DNA of 64,000 bases from Rhodanobacter sp. Root480 (GCF_001426645.1 NZ_LMEX01000002.1:640322-704321), one strand, 5' to 3'. Numbered from the stretch's first letter, positions 23,287-33,089 are shown. Numbers and translations: made by a program. The notes: generated by a model from the sequence alone, not told the origin.

Positions 23287-23622
23287 ATGGCACGTCCCAA
23301 CTACATCGAACTGCCGGCCAGCGACATCGCGGCCTCCAGGACGTTCTACAGCCAGGCCTTCGGCTGGGAACTGACGGATTTCGGCCCCAGCTACGCGGCG
23401 ACCATGACCGGCGACGTGGACGTCGGCCTGCAGGGCGATCCGGCCGAGGCCACCCGCGCGCCGCTGCCGGTGATCGCGGTGGACGACCTCGAAGCCGCGC
23501 TGCTCGCGGTGACGGCCGCGGGCGCCAGCATCGTGCGCCCGATCTTCGCCTTCCCCGGCGGCCGGCGCTTCCAGTTCCTCGACCCGCATGGCAACGAGTT
23601 GGCGGTGGTCCAGGCTGACTGA
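23287..23622 (+). CDS. VOC/glyoxalase-fold protein
   Basis: A 111-residue single-module vicinal-oxygen-chelate protein. It opens PNYIELPASDIAASRTFYSQAFGWEL, the standard first beta-alpha-beta unit, and ends GGRRFQFLDPHGNELAVVQ, with the conserved DPxGN turn and Glu metal ligand. A His ligand is replaced by Glu in the first strand (YIELP), as in many VOC proteins. The substrate is unknown. It probably works as a dimer. Confidence 0.88.
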   Translation: MARPNYIELPASDIAASRTFYSQAFGWELTDFGPSYAATMTGDVDVGLQGDPAEATRAPLPVIAVDDLEAALLAVTAAGASIVRPIFAFPGGRRFQFLDPHGNELAVVQAD

Positions 23623-23671
23623 GCACTTCGCGCAGCGCAGCTGGCACCCGGCCACCAGCTATCATGGGCGG

Positions 23672-24844
23672 ATGAATGCTCCCGCCACGCTCCCCGTCAT
23701 CCGCCTGAAATCCGACCGCAGCCCCGGCCATCCGTGGGTGTGGTCGGCACAGATCTACAAGCCCGAGTCGAAACTGCCGCCAGGCAGCGTGGTTGAGGTG
23801 CAGGACGCGAAGGGCCGATTCGTGGGCCGCGCGTTCTGGAACGGCCACGCGCGCATCGCACTGCGCCTGCTGGAAACGCATCCGGATGAAACCGTCGACG
23901 CCGCATGGGTCGCCGCGCGCATCGCCCGCGCCGTACAGCTGCGTCGCGACTGGTTGCAACTGGACAAGGTCAGCGACGCCTGGCGCGTGGTGCACAGCGA
24001 GGGCGACGGGCTTTCCGGCCTGATCGTCGACCGCTACGCCGACGTGCTGGTGATCGAGTATTTCGCCGCTGGCATGTGGAAGTTCCGCGAGGCCATCCAC
24101 GCCGCGCTGCTCACGCATTTCCCCGGCGCGCAGTTGTACTGGTTCGCCGAATCACACGTGCAGAAGCAGGAATCCTTCGACTGCCGCAGCCCCGACGTTC
24201 CCGCCGCGTTCGAAGTGCACGAGCACGGCTTGCGCTTCCACGCTGCGCCCGGCTCCGGCCACAAGACCGGCTTCTTCGCCGACCAGCGCGACAACCGCAA
24301 GCGCTTCGCCGAGCTGGCCAAGGGTCGCCGCGTACTCGACCTGTGCTGCAACGCCGGCGGCTTCGCCGTGCATGCAATGGCGGCCGGCGCACGCGAGGCG
24401 GTGGGCGTGGATCTGGACGCGGGCATCCTCGACGTCGCCCGCGCGAATGCGCAGGCCAACAACGTGGCGGTGACGTTCGAGCAGGCCGACATCTTCGACT
24501 GGGTGCGTGCCGCGGTGGCGCGCGGCGAACAGTACGACGCGGTGATCCTGGATCCGGCAAAGCTCACCCGCGACCGCAACAAGGTGATGGACGCGCTGAA
24601 GAAATACTTCGCGATGAACCGCATGGCGCTGGACATCATCCCGCCCGGCGGCCTGCTGCTGACCTGCTCGTGCACCGGCCTGGTCGGCGAGAGCGAATTC
24701 CTGGAAATGCTGCGCCGGGTGGCACTCAACGCCGGCCGCGAGATCCAGGTGCTCGAAGTGCGCGGTGCCGGCGCCGACCATCCGTTCCGCACCGACGTAC
24801 CCGAAGGGCGCTACCTGAAAGCGGTGTTCTGCCGGGTGGATTAA
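23672..24844 (+). CDS. Class I rRNA methyltransferase (RlmI-like, PUA domain)
   Basis: A 390-residue SAM-dependent RNA methyltransferase of the YccW/RlmI group. The N-terminal PUA domain (1-75) contains GHPWVWSAQI and GSVVEVQDAKGRFVGRAFWN. An EEHEAD-like middle follows (GLIVDRYADVLVIEY), then the Rossmann domain with LDLCCNAGGFAVHAMAAGA near residue 222 and ILDPAKL near 290. The late CSCTG supplies the putative catalytic Cys. E. coli RlmI makes m5C1962 in 23S rRNA. The DPAKL in place of DPPRF leaves the exact target open. Confidence 0.9.
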   Translation: MNAPATLPVIRLKSDRSPGHPWVWSAQIYKPESKLPPGSVVEVQDAKGRFVGRAFWNGHARIALRLLETHPDETVDAAWVAARIARAVQLRRDWLQLDKVSDAWRVVHSEGDGLSGLIVDRYADVLVIEYFAAGMWKFREAIHAALLTHFPGAQLYWFAESHVQKQESFDCRSPDVPAAFEVHEHGLRFHAAPGSGHKTGFFADQRDNRKRFAELAKGRRVLDLCCNAGGFAVHAMAAGAREAVGVDLDAGILDVARANAQANNVAVTFEQADIFDWVRAAVARGEQYDAVILDPAKLTRDRNKVMDALKKYFAMNRMALDIIPPGGLLLTCSCTGLVGESEFLEMLRRVALNAGREIQVLEVRGAGADHPFRTDVPEGRYLKAVFCRVD

Positions 24845-24899
24845 GGCGACGCCTTAAGGCTCACATCGGCTTGACCGTGGCCTCGCGCACCATCCGCGC

Positions 24900-25970
24900 A
24901 TGGCCAGCTCTCCCGATGACATCGACCCCGCCTTGCGCCGCGAAGTGCGCGCCGCCGGCCTCGTCTACGTCCACGACGACCAGCCCGGCATCCGCCGGCA
25001 GCGGTGCGGCAAGGGATTCAGTTATCGCGACGCCGATGGCTGTTGTGTGCGCGACGCAGGCCATCTCCAACGCATCCGCGCATTGGCCATTCCGCCGGCC
25101 TACGTGGACGTGTGGATCTGCGCCAGCCCGCGCGGCCACCTGCAGGCCACCGGACGCGATGCGCGCCAGCGCAAGCAATACCGTTATCACGCGCAATGGC
25201 GGGCGCTGCGCGACCACGGCAAGTTCGATCGCGTGCTGGCCTTCGGTGCGGCGCTGCCGGGATTGCGCCGACGTGTGCGCCGCGACCTGGCCCGACCCGG
25301 CCTCCCCCGCGAAAAGGTGCTGGCCCTGGTCGTGCGGTTGCTCGACGACACCCTGATCCGCGTCGGCAACGAAGGCTATGCCCGCGACAACAAGAGCTAC
25401 GGGCTGACCACCTTGCGCTCGCGCCACGTACGCGCCGAACGCGGCCGCCTGCGTTTCGCGTTCCGCGGCAAGAGCGGCCAGGAGCAGGAAGTGGAACTGA
25501 GCGACCGCCGCTTGGCGCGTATCGTGCGCCGCGTGCAGCAACTGCCCGGCCAACGCCTGTTCCAGTACCTGGACGACGACGGCCAACGGCAGCCGATCGA
25601 CTCGGGTGAGGTGAATGACTACCTGCATGAGGCCTGCGGCGAGGACTTCAGTGCCAAGGACTTCCGCACCTGGGGCGGCACCGTGAACGCCGCCGGCGTG
25701 CTGGCGCGCACGCCGCTGCCCGAAACCGGCGGAGAGCGCGCCGTACGCAGCACGCTGGCCGCGGCGATCAAGGAGGTGGCCGCGATTCTCGGCAATACAC
25801 CGGCGGTGTGCCGCGCCTCCTACATCCACCCGCTGATCCTGCAGGGCTGGCAGGACGGCAGCCTGCAGCAGGCCATCGCGCCCACCGTGGCGGCCCATCC
25901 GCGCCAGCTTGAACAACACACGCTGCGCTACCTGCGCCGCCAGCTGCGGCTTGCCCGTCGCGGCGGCTGA
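24900..25970 (+). CDS. DNA topoisomerase IB (poxvirus type)
   Basis: A 356-residue type IB topoisomerase that relaxes supercoils through a 3'-phosphotyrosine intermediate. The N-terminal domain opens PALRREVRAAGLVYVHDDQPGIRR. The catalytic core has IRVGNEGYARDNKSYGLTTLR (the first active-site Arg, with the Lys-bearing hairpin downstream), AKDFRTWGGTVNAA (second Arg) and the nucleophile Tyr308 in CRASYIHP. Only some bacteria carry this enzyme. Its role beside gyrase and topoisomerase I is not settled. It stands 55 bases after the methyltransferase gene. Confidence 0.95.
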   Translation: MASSPDDIDPALRREVRAAGLVYVHDDQPGIRRQRCGKGFSYRDADGCCVRDAGHLQRIRALAIPPAYVDVWICASPRGHLQATGRDARQRKQYRYHAQWRALRDHGKFDRVLAFGAALPGLRRRVRRDLARPGLPREKVLALVVRLLDDTLIRVGNEGYARDNKSYGLTTLRSRHVRAERGRLRFAFRGKSGQEQEVELSDRRLARIVRRVQQLPGQRLFQYLDDDGQRQPIDSGEVNDYLHEACGEDFSAKDFRTWGGTVNAAGVLARTPLPETGGERAVRSTLAAAIKEVAAILGNTPAVCRASYIHPLILQGWQDGSLQQAIAPTVAAHPRQLEQHTLRYLRRQLRLARRGG

Positions 25971-25978
25971 GGTGCGCC

Positions 25979-27172
25979 TCAGCCCGCAGCTGGCAATCGC
26001 CCGCGCAGACTCGCCGCGTCGAACGGGCCGGGTTCGGCCAGCAAGGCGCGGGCGGCGTCGACCTGATCCCACACGTTCCACAGCAGCACGCCGCGTACGC
26101 GGCCACCGTCGAGGTAATAGATCACGCCCTCGCGGTTGGGCTCGCGCCAGTCCTCGACCACCTGCAGCCGGGTGTCGAGCAGGCCCACCGCCTCGTAGCC
26201 CAGGTCGAACAGGTCCGAGTAGAAGAACGGTTGGCTGACGTAATCCTCGGCGACGCCGGCCATGGCGCGACCGGCGTGCCGGCCCATGCCGATGGCGGCA
26301 TCCTCGTGTTCCACCCGCATGCGCCGGTCCAGCGCCACGCTGTGGAAATTGGCCACGTCGCCGGCGGCCCAGATATCCGCGTCGCTGCTGCGCAACTGCG
26401 CATCCACCACGATGCCGTTGTCGACGGTCAGGCCCGCCTGTTCGGCCAGGGCGGTGTCCGGTGTCACGCCGATGCCGGCCACCACCGCGTCCACACGCAA
26501 GGTGCCGCCTTCGGACAGCTCCAGCTCCACGCCACCGTCGACGGCGCGACCGCCAGTCACCTTGGTGCCCGCACGCAGTTCGACGCCGTGCTCGCGATAG
26601 TAGGCATCGAGATAACTGCACAACCCGTCCGGGTAGCGGCCCGCGCCGATCGACTTGCCGGGAAACAGCATCGTTACCTTGCAGCCGATGCCGCAAAGCG
26701 ACGCGGCCAGTTCGCTGCCGATGAAGCCGCCGCCGATCACCGCGATGTGCGCGCCGGGTTTCGCATAGCGGCGCAACGCCTCGTAGTCGGCCAGGGTGCG
26801 GAAATCGATCAGCCGCTCGCCGCCATCGAAGCCCAGCGCGCGCGGCGTGGCGCCCGTGGCCAGCAACAGGCGGCGATAGCGATAGGTATCACCCTGTTCG
26901 TCGCGCGCCACGTGGGCCGCGCGATCCAGCGAGACGATGCGCCGGCCCAGGTGGAAGCTCGCCCCGGTCTTCGCCGTGGCCAGGTCGATGTCCGCCGGCG
27001 ACTTGTCGCCCTTCCACAACGCCTTGCTCAGCGGCGGGCGCTGGTACGGCGGCGAGACATCATCGCCCACGATGCCGATATTCGCGCCGCGCTCGATCTC
27101 GGCAATGGCCTTGGCCGCCGCATCGGCCGCCATGCCGCCGCCGATGATCAGGTAATCGTGTACGTATTCCAT
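25979..27172 (-). CDS. FAD/NAD(P)-dependent ferredoxin-type reductase (AIF-like)
   Basis: A 397-residue flavoprotein. The N-terminal FAD motif is YLIIGGGMAADAAAKA, followed by the SPPYQRPPLSK block typical of putidaredoxin/rubredoxin-type reductases. A second dinucleotide motif is HIAVIGGGFIGSELAASL for NAD(P)H, and the closing FAD block is DIWAAGDVANF. The C-terminal domain (FYSDLFDLGYEAVGLLD) resembles apoptosis-inducing-factor relatives. The electron acceptor is unknown and no ferredoxin gene is adjacent. It is divergent from rmuC. Confidence 0.92.
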   Translation of the reverse strand: MEYVHDYLIIGGGMAADAAAKAIAEIERGANIGIVGDDVSPPYQRPPLSKALWKGDKSPADIDLATAKTGASFHLGRRIVSLDRAAHVARDEQGDTYRYRRLLLATGATPRALGFDGGERLIDFRTLADYEALRRYAKPGAHIAVIGGGFIGSELAASLCGIGCKVTMLFPGKSIGAGRYPDGLCSYLDAYYREHGVELRAGTKVTGGRAVDGGVELELSEGGTLRVDAVVAGIGVTPDTALAEQAGLTVDNGIVVDAQLRSSDADIWAAGDVANFHSVALDRRMRVEHEDAAIGMGRHAGRAMAGVAEDYVSQPFFYSDLFDLGYEAVGLLDTRLQVVEDWREPNREGVIYYLDGGRVRGVLLWNVWDQVDAARALLAEPGPFDAASLRGRLPAAG

Positions 27173-27294
27173 GATGTTCTCCTGGCTGACGTCAGCCCAT
27201 GATGCGCCTAGTGACGGCGGCGGAGCGGCAAGCCCGACGCAGCTGGTGAGACGGCGCGACGTACACTGGATGCATCTACCCGGGAAAACGTTCC

Positions 27295-28740
27295 ATGCCG
27301 CTCATCCAGATCCTGCTGATTCTCCTCGTTGTGCTGGTCGCCGCCGTGCTGCTGCTTCAGGTGGTGGCGCTGCTGCGCGGCCGCGGCGATCCCGGCCTGG
27401 GCGTGAAACTCGACGCCCTCAAGGATGACAGCGCTCGCGTGGAACGCACCCTTCGCGAGGAGCAGCGCGCCGGCCGCGAGGAGTTGCAGCAAGGCTTCGA
27501 CCGCTTTCGGGGCCACCTGGGTGAACAACTCGGCAACGCCTCGCAACAGCAGGCCGAGCGCATCGAAGGCTTCGGCCAGCGCCTGACCCAGCTCACCGAA
27601 CGCACCGACAACGGCCTGCAGTCCCTGACCCAGCGCCTCATCGACGACGCCCGCAAGGGCCGCGAGGAAGTCGCCGCCACGCTCAACCGGCTGGGCGAAC
27701 AGCAACAGCAGCGGCTGGCCGCGCTCACCGCCGACAACGAAAAACGCATGGGCGAGATGCGCGCCACGCTGGAGGCCAAGCTTGGCGCGATCCAGCAGGA
27801 CAACGCCGCGAAACTCGAACAGATGCGCGCCACCGTCGATGAAAAACTGCACGCCACGCTGGAAACGCGCCTGGGCGAATCGTTCAAGCTGGTGTCCGAA
27901 CGACTCGAAGCGGTGCAGCGCGGCCTGGGCGAAATGCAGAACCTGGCCACCGGTGTAGGCGACCTCAAGCGCGTGCTGACCAACGTGAAGAAACGCGGCA
28001 TCTTCGGCGAGGTGCAGCTGGGCGCACTGCTCGAGGACATGCTCACCGCCGAGCAGTACGCCTCCAACGTCATCACCATTCCGGGCAGCAACGACCGGGT
28101 GGAGTTCGCCATCCGCATGCCGGGCCAGGACGAAGGCGACCACGTCTACCTGCCGATCGACGCGAAATTCCCGGTCGAGGATTACCAGCGCCTGCTCGAC
28201 GCGCAGGAGGTCTCCGACGCCGAAGGCGCGCTGGCCGCCGGGCGCGCACTCGAACTGCGCGTGCGCGAGGAGGCCAAACGCATCCACGGCAAATACGTGG
28301 CGCCGCCGCACACCACCGATTTCGCCGTGCTGTACCTGCCCACCGAAGGCCTCTACGCCGAAGTGATCCGCCGCCCCGGCCTGTTCGAAAACCTGCAACG
28401 CGAGCACCGCGTCACCGTCGCCGGCCCCACCACGCTGAGCGCCCTGCTCAACAGCCTGCAGATGGGCTTCCGCACCCTGGCCATCGCCAAACGCTCCAGC
28501 GAGGTCTGGAAAATCCTCGGCGCGGTAAAGAACGAATTCGGCAAGTTCGGCACGGTGCTGGACCGAACCCGCAAACAACTCGACGCCGCCCGCAACAGCA
28601 TCGACAGCGCCGGCCAGCGCACCCGCGCCATCGAACGCAAACTGCGCGACGTGGAATCCTTGTCCGGCGGCGCCGGCGAGGCGTTGCTGGAAGACATGCC
28701 AGCCTTGGACGATGGCACCGAGGACGCGGGCGACGATTGA
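27295..28740 (+). CDS. rmuC: DNA recombination protein RmuC
   Basis: RmuC limits inversions at short inverted repeats and is thought to be a nuclease. The protein is 481 residues. One N-terminal membrane helix (about 4-22) is followed by a long coiled coil rich in Glu/Gln/Arg (about 35-225), then the RmuC core (about 230-440) with GIFGEVQLGALLEDML, LPIDAKFPVEDYQRL and TTDFAVLYLPTEGLYAEV. The Asp-Lys in IDAKFP fits a PD-(D/E)XK active site. The C-terminus is acidic. It starts 122 bases from the divergent reductase gene. Confidence 0.95.
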   Translation: MPLIQILLILLVVLVAAVLLLQVVALLRGRGDPGLGVKLDALKDDSARVERTLREEQRAGREELQQGFDRFRGHLGEQLGNASQQQAERIEGFGQRLTQLTERTDNGLQSLTQRLIDDARKGREEVAATLNRLGEQQQQRLAALTADNEKRMGEMRATLEAKLGAIQQDNAAKLEQMRATVDEKLHATLETRLGESFKLVSERLEAVQRGLGEMQNLATGVGDLKRVLTNVKKRGIFGEVQLGALLEDMLTAEQYASNVITIPGSNDRVEFAIRMPGQDEGDHVYLPIDAKFPVEDYQRLLDAQEVSDAEGALAAGRALELRVREEAKRIHGKYVAPPHTTDFAVLYLPTEGLYAEVIRRPGLFENLQREHRVTVAGPTTLSALLNSLQMGFRTLAIAKRSSEVWKILGAVKNEFGKFGTVLDRTRKQLDAARNSIDSAGQRTRAIERKLRDVESLSGGAGEALLEDMPALDDGTEDAGDD

Positions 28741-28840
28741 GGGCACGTACCCCGCGGATCACACCCCGCGGCGGGCACGCCACGGCCAGACCCGGCCCGC
28801 ATGCGGGTAAACTGCCCGCTCGATCATTCAAGGATCCGGC

Positions 28841-29443
28841 ATGAGCGACCACGCCAACCAACCCGATGTCACCCGCGAGCAGGCCGAAGAGGCAGTCCGC
28901 ACCCTGCTGCGCTGGGCCGGCGACGATCCCGCGCGGGAGGGTCTGATCGACACGCCCAAGCGTGTGGCCAAGGCTTACCGCGACTGGTTTTCCGGCTACG
29001 AATCCGATCCGGCCGAGTTCCTGCTGCGCACCTTCGAGGAGGTGGGCGGTTACGACCAGATGGTGGTGCTGCGCGATATCCAGTTTGAAAGCCACTGCGA
29101 GCATCACCTGGCGCCGATCATCGGCCGCGCCCATGTCGGCTACATGCCGACCAACCGCGTGGTCGGCATCAGCAAGCTGGCGCGCGTGGTCGACGGTTTC
29201 GCACGGCGGCTGCAGGTGCAGGAGAAGCTCACCGCGCAGATCGCCCACTGCATCCAGGAAACCCTGCAGCCGGCCGGCGTGGCGGTGGTGATCGACGCCA
29301 GCCACGAATGCATGACCACCCGCGGCGTGCACAAGCGCGGCGTGTCGATGGTCACCAGCCAGATGCTGGGCTCGTTCCGCGACGACGCCCGCACACGGAT
29401 GGAGTTTCTGCAGTTCATCGGCCTGCAGGGCGGCCATCACTGA
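28841..29443 (+). CDS. folE: GTP cyclohydrolase I (zinc type)
   Basis: FolE converts GTP to 7,8-dihydroneopterin triphosphate, the entry step of folate synthesis, as a cytosolic decamer. It is 200 residues. The zinc- and substrate-binding block [21 protein letters not shown] (about 82-102) retains the Cys and His ligands. The second Cys and the basic pocket are in [38 protein letters not shown] marks the N-terminal helix. No other folate gene is adjacent. Confidence 0.97.
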   Translation: MSDHANQPDVTREQAEEAVRTLLRWAGDDPAREGLIDTPKRVAKAYRDWFSGYESDPAEFLLRTFEEVGGYDQMVVLRDIQFESHCEHHLAPIIGRAHVGYMPTNRVVGISKLARVVDGFARRLQVQEKLTAQIAHCIQETLQPAGVAVVIDASHECMTTRGVHKRGVSMVTSQMLGSFRDDARTRMEFLQFIGLQGGHH

Positions 29444-29510
29444 AGAGTTTCCGGCACCGGCCGATGAGGAGCCACCGGCTGTAGCACGGCCGCCCTGACC
29501 CCTCCCCACT

Positions 29511-30713
29511 GTGCACATTGATCTGGTCACCCTGAGCCTGGTCGGCGCGCTGCAGGCCTTGCTGCTGGCGCCTTTGCTGCTTGCCGCCACCCGCGCCTAC
29601 ACCGGCGTGGCGCGCCAGAGCCTGCGCATCTGGGGCACGGTGCTGGTGTTGCAGGCGCTGGGCTGGGCGCTGATGGGTGCGCGCGACCAGATCAGCGGCT
29701 GGCTGTCGATCGTGCTGGCCAACGGCGTATTGATGATCTCCTACGCCGAGACGACGCGCGCCTTGCGCCTGCTGCTGGGCGTGCCGCCGCGACGCGGCCT
29801 GCTGGCGGCCATCGGCATCAGCGGCTGGCTCGGCATCGTGTGGTTCGCCCAGGTGAAACCGGATTACCCGATGCGGGTGTATATCGCGACCGTGTCGCTG
29901 GGCGGCTTCCTGCTGTTGTTGCTGTGGCCGCTGCGGCATGCGCTGCGACCGGGCGGGTCGACCGCGCAGCGGGTGATGCTGCTGGTGTTGCTGGGTGCAA
30001 CGGCGGGCTGGTTTTTCCGCGTGTGCGAGTTGATATTCGGCGACGTGCCGACACCTGGCCTGCTGGCCGCCACGCCGGGCAATATCGCGCAGATGATCTA
30101 CAGCGCGATGGAGCCGGTATTCGCCAGCGTCGGGTTCCTGCTGATGTACAACGAACTCGCGCAGGCGGAATTGCGGCGCCTGGCGCGCACCGATGCGCTC
30201 ACCGGCATGCTCAACCGGTTTGCGCTGGACGAGATGGCGCAGCGGCTTTTCCAGCAGACTTCACCGCATTCCGGCGCGGTGTTGATGATCGACATCGACC
30301 ACTTCAAGACGATCAACGACCGCTTCGGCCACGCCGGCGGTGACCGCATGCTGGCTGCGCTGGCCCGCGGTATCAGCCAGTGTCTGCGCGCGGACGACGT
30401 GCTCGGCCGCGTGGGCGGCGAGGAGTTTCTGGTGCTGCTGCCCGGTACCGGCATCGACGACGCGCTGACGCTGGCCGAACGGTTGCGCACGACGGTGTCC
30501 GGCATCCAGGTGACACTGGATGGCGAGCCGCAAACGGTAACGATATCGATCGGCGTCGCCGTGCGGCAGGCGGAAGACAAAGGCCCCGGCGCCCTGGTTC
30601 GACGCGCCGACCGCGCGCTTTACGCGGCCAAGAACGCCGGCCGCGATCGGGTGGCCACGCTGGACGCCACGCAGCCCACCCCGACCCGCGGCGTCGCGGA
30701 ATGCGGCGGCTGA
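29511..30713 (+). CDS. Membrane-bound diguanylate cyclase (GGDEF)
   Basis: A 400-residue protein that should make cyclic di-GMP. The N-terminal half (about 1-205) has six to seven membrane helices (LSLVGALQALLLAPLLLAA and others) with no named sensor domain. The C-terminal GGDEF domain (about 218-385) carries DALTGMLNRFALDEMA, the metal-binding MIDIDHFKTINDRFGHAGGD and the active-site motif RVGGEEF near residue 300, so it is predicted active. GTG 29511 is the start. The signal sensed is unknown. Confidence 0.9.
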   Translation: MHIDLVTLSLVGALQALLLAPLLLAATRAYTGVARQSLRIWGTVLVLQALGWALMGARDQISGWLSIVLANGVLMISYAETTRALRLLLGVPPRRGLLAAIGISGWLGIVWFAQVKPDYPMRVYIATVSLGGFLLLLLWPLRHALRPGGSTAQRVMLLVLLGATAGWFFRVCELIFGDVPTPGLLAATPGNIAQMIYSAMEPVFASVGFLLMYNELAQAELRRLARTDALTGMLNRFALDEMAQRLFQQTSPHSGAVLMIDIDHFKTINDRFGHAGGDRMLAALARGISQCLRADDVLGRVGGEEFLVLLPGTGIDDALTLAERLRTTVSGIQVTLDGEPQTVTISIGVAVRQAEDKGPGALVRRADRALYAAKNAGRDRVATLDATQPTPTRGVAECGG

Positions 30714-30748
30714 TGGCAAGCGCGCGGCCAAACTGATCCAATGCGCCG

Positions 30749-31099
30749 ATGCGCTTACCGCCGACCCTGCCGCTGATCCTGCTGTTTTCCCTGTGCTGCG
30801 CCGCCGCGCACGGGCGCGACTATCCGGCCACGCCGTCCGGGTATCTGGCCATGATCGATGCGAGCGGTGACGGCCGCATCAGTGAGGCGGAATACGTGGG
30901 CTACCTGAGCGCCGGCTTTCGCCGCATGGACCGCAACGGCGACAACGTGCTCGATGCCGATGAACTGCCGCCCGGCCCGCGCCAAACGCCGCGCAGCCTG
31001 GCGGCGTTCCAGGCCGACCTCGCCGCACAATTCCACCGGCTGGACCGCAACGGCGACGGCTCGCTGAGTGCGAAGGAACTGGCCCAGCCGCCACGCTGA
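30749..31099 (+). CDS. Secreted EF-hand calcium-binding protein
   Basis: A 116-residue protein with a signal peptide (RLPPTLPLILLFSLCCAAAHG) and three EF-hand loops: DASGDGRISEAE (about 37-48), DRNGDNVLDADE (about 59-70) and DRNGDGSLSAKE (about 96-107). All have Asp at positions 1 and 5 and Asp or Glu at 12, so calcium binding in the periplasm or outside the cell is likely. A partner is not evident. It lies 35 bases after the GGDEF gene and may share its transcript. Confidence 0.9.
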   Translation: MRLPPTLPLILLFSLCCAAAHGRDYPATPSGYLAMIDASGDGRISEAEYVGYLSAGFRRMDRNGDNVLDADELPPGPRQTPRSLAAFQADLAAQFHRLDRNGDGSLSAKELAQPPR

Positions 31100-31201
31100 A
31101 CAGTCGGGCAGCATCCACATGCGAGCGTACGGCGCGGATGGCGAATGCGCGCCATGCCGCCATGATTCCGCTATCGTGCGCTTCTTTTCCTGCGCCACCC
31201 C

Positions 31202-32473
31202 ATGAACCCGCCGACCGCCACTCGCCATCGCGCCGCGCTGGCCTTCATCTACGTCACCGTGCTGCTGGACATGCTGGCGTTCGGCATCATCATCCCGGTG
31301 TTGCCGCACCTGATCGAGCAGCTGGCCGGCGGCGGCATTGCCAAGGCCGCGTGGTGGGTAGGCATTTTCAGCACGGTGTTCGCGATCGTGCAGTTCGTGT
31401 TTTCGCCGGTGCAGGGCGCGTTGTCGGACCGCTTCGGACGGCGGCCGGTGATCCTCATCTCCAATCTCGGCCTGGCGGTGGATTTCGTGGTGTTGGCGCT
31501 GGCGCCCACGCTGTGGCTGCTGTTCGTGGCGCGCATCCTGCTGGGTATGACCGCGGCCAGCTTCAGCACCGCCAATGCCTATATCGCGGACATCACGCCC
31601 AAGGAGAAGCGCGCGGCCGCGTTCGGCATCCTGGGCAGCGCGTTCGGGCTGGGCTTCATCATCGGACCGGGGCTGGGTGGCTTTCTGGGCGGCATCGCGT
31701 TGCGGCTGCCGTTCTGGGTGGCGGCGGGGCTGGCGCTGTGCAACTTCCTGTACGGCTGCTTCATCCTGCCCGAGTCGTTGCCGAAGGAACGTCGCACCGC
31801 ACGCATCGAACTGCACAGCGCGCACCCGTTCGGGGCGCTGAAGCTGCTGCGCCGCCAGCCGCAAGTATTCGGGCTGGCGGTGGTGCTGTTTCTGGTTTAC
31901 CTGGCGCATTACGTGTTGCAGACGGTGTTCGTGCTGTACGCGGATTACCGCTACAGCTGGGGCCCGCAGGCGGTGGGCTATGTGCTGATGCTGGTCGGCG
32001 CCTGCGACGGTTTCGTGCAGGCGGTGCTGACCGGCAAGCTGGCGCCGCGCTTCGGCGAGCGCCGCGTGTTGCTGGCCGGCATGGCGTTCGGCGTCGGCGC
32101 GTTCCTGGTGATGGGTGTGGCTGACAGCGGCAGCGTGTTCCTGTTCGGCGTCCCGTTGCTGGCGCTGTGGGGACTGGCGATGCCGCCGATCCAGTCGATC
32201 ATGACCCAGCATGTGGAGCCCTCCGAACAGGGCCGGCTGCAGGGCGCGATCGGCAGTCTCGGCAGTTTCGCGGGCATCTTCGGACCGTATCTTTTCGCGC
32301 AGGTTTTCGCGCTGTCGATCGCGCCCTCCGCGTCGATCCACCTGCCCGGTGTAGCCTTCGTGCTTTCGGCCACGCTGATGCTGGTGGGCCTGGTGATTGC
32401 CGCCCGCGTCACCCGGCATCCACCGCCGGCGGTGGCCGTGCCCCTTCTCCACGAAACCCAGGAACAACCATGA
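31202..32473 (+). CDS. MFS transporter of the TCR/Tet type
   Basis: A 423-residue major facilitator with 12 predicted membrane helices. The first helix TFIYVTVLLDMLAFGIIIPVLPHL carries the D/P pattern of tetracycline-type exporters. The loop 2-3 motif is GALSDRFGRRPVIL, and ITPKEKRAAAFGILGSAFGLGFIIGP covers helices 4-5. It is probably a proton-coupled drug or metabolite exporter. Similarity to TetA does not show that it confers tetracycline resistance. Its stop overlaps the next start (ATGA). Confidence 0.88.
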   Translation: MNPPTATRHRAALAFIYVTVLLDMLAFGIIIPVLPHLIEQLAGGGIAKAAWWVGIFSTVFAIVQFVFSPVQGALSDRFGRRPVILISNLGLAVDFVVLALAPTLWLLFVARILLGMTAASFSTANAYIADITPKEKRAAAFGILGSAFGLGFIIGPGLGGFLGGIALRLPFWVAAGLALCNFLYGCFILPESLPKERRTARIELHSAHPFGALKLLRRQPQVFGLAVVLFLVYLAHYVLQTVFVLYADYRYSWGPQAVGYVLMLVGACDGFVQAVLTGKLAPRFGERRVLLAGMAFGVGAFLVMGVADSGSVFLFGVPLLALWGLAMPPIQSIMTQHVEPSEQGRLQGAIGSLGSFAGIFGPYLFAQVFALSIAPSASIHLPGVAFVLSATLMLVGLVIAARVTRHPPPAVAVPLLHETQEQP

Positions 32474-32976
32474 CCCTGTCCATGTACCAAGCCTCCGCCC
32501 CCGTCTTCATCCGCGCCCTGGGCAACCTCACCCATGTGCTGAAAAAAGGCGAGGCCCACGCCAAGGCCAAGAACGTCACCGATGAAGCCCTGCTGCAAAC
32601 GCGGCTGATCATCGACATGCTGCCGCTGATCAAGCAGATCCAGATTGCCTGCGACATGGCGACCCGCGGCATGGCCCGGTTGGCCGGCGTGGAACCGCAG
32701 AGCTTCGAGGACAACGAAACCACGCTGGAGCAGGCGTACGACCGCATTGCGCGCGCCACCGACTACATCAAAAGTTTCAAGCCCGAGCAGATCGACGGCA
32801 GCGAAACCCGCGCTATCCAGCTGAAAATGCGCAGCGGCGAATTGAATTTCGAAGGCCAGACGTACCTGTTGCACTTCCTGATCCCGAACGTCTTTTTCCA
32901 CTGCACCACCGCGTACAACATCCTGCGCGAGGCGGGCACGGAGATCGGCAAGATGGATTTCGTCGGCCAGGCGTAA
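32470..32976 (+). CDS. DUF1993 family protein
   Basis: A 168-residue helical protein of the DUF1993 family, which is related in fold to DinB-like four-helix bundles. It starts MTLSMYQASAPVFIRALGNL and contains LIIDMLPLIKQIQIACDMATRG and FHCTTAYNILREAGTEIGKMDF, the usual C-terminal block. No enzymatic activity is known. It overlaps the upstream transporter gene by four bases, so the two are translationally coupled. Confidence 0.92.
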   Translation: MTLSMYQASAPVFIRALGNLTHVLKKGEAHAKAKNVTDEALLQTRLIIDMLPLIKQIQIACDMATRGMARLAGVEPQSFEDNETTLEQAYDRIARATDYIKSFKPEQIDGSETRAIQLKMRSGELNFEGQTYLLHFLIPNVFFHCTTAYNILREAGTEIGKMDFVGQA

Positions 32977-32983
32977 GCCCTGC

Positions 32984-33015
32984 TCCCTCTCCTCCGACGA
33001 CGTCCGGGGAGAGGG
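32984..33015. repeat. GC-rich imperfect palindrome after the DUF1993 gene
   Basis: CCCTCTCCTCCGAC (32985-32998) pairs with GTCCGGGGAGAGGG (33002-33015) with two wobble-type differences. GTTGGGGTGAGGGG follows. This is a common intergenic pattern in high-GC proteobacteria and may act as a transcript end, though it lacks a T-run. Confidence 0.5.
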
Positions 33016-33089
33016 TTGGGGTGAGGGGCGCTTTGATCCCACCCCACCCACATCTGCGAAAATGCAGTACCCATGCGCCGGATTTACCC

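Noticed and set aside
31202..32473. Tetracycline resistance determinant
   Set aside because: The transporter is of the TCR/Tet type, but many such chromosomal exporters have other substrates. Nothing in the sequence shows resistance, and no tetR is adjacent.
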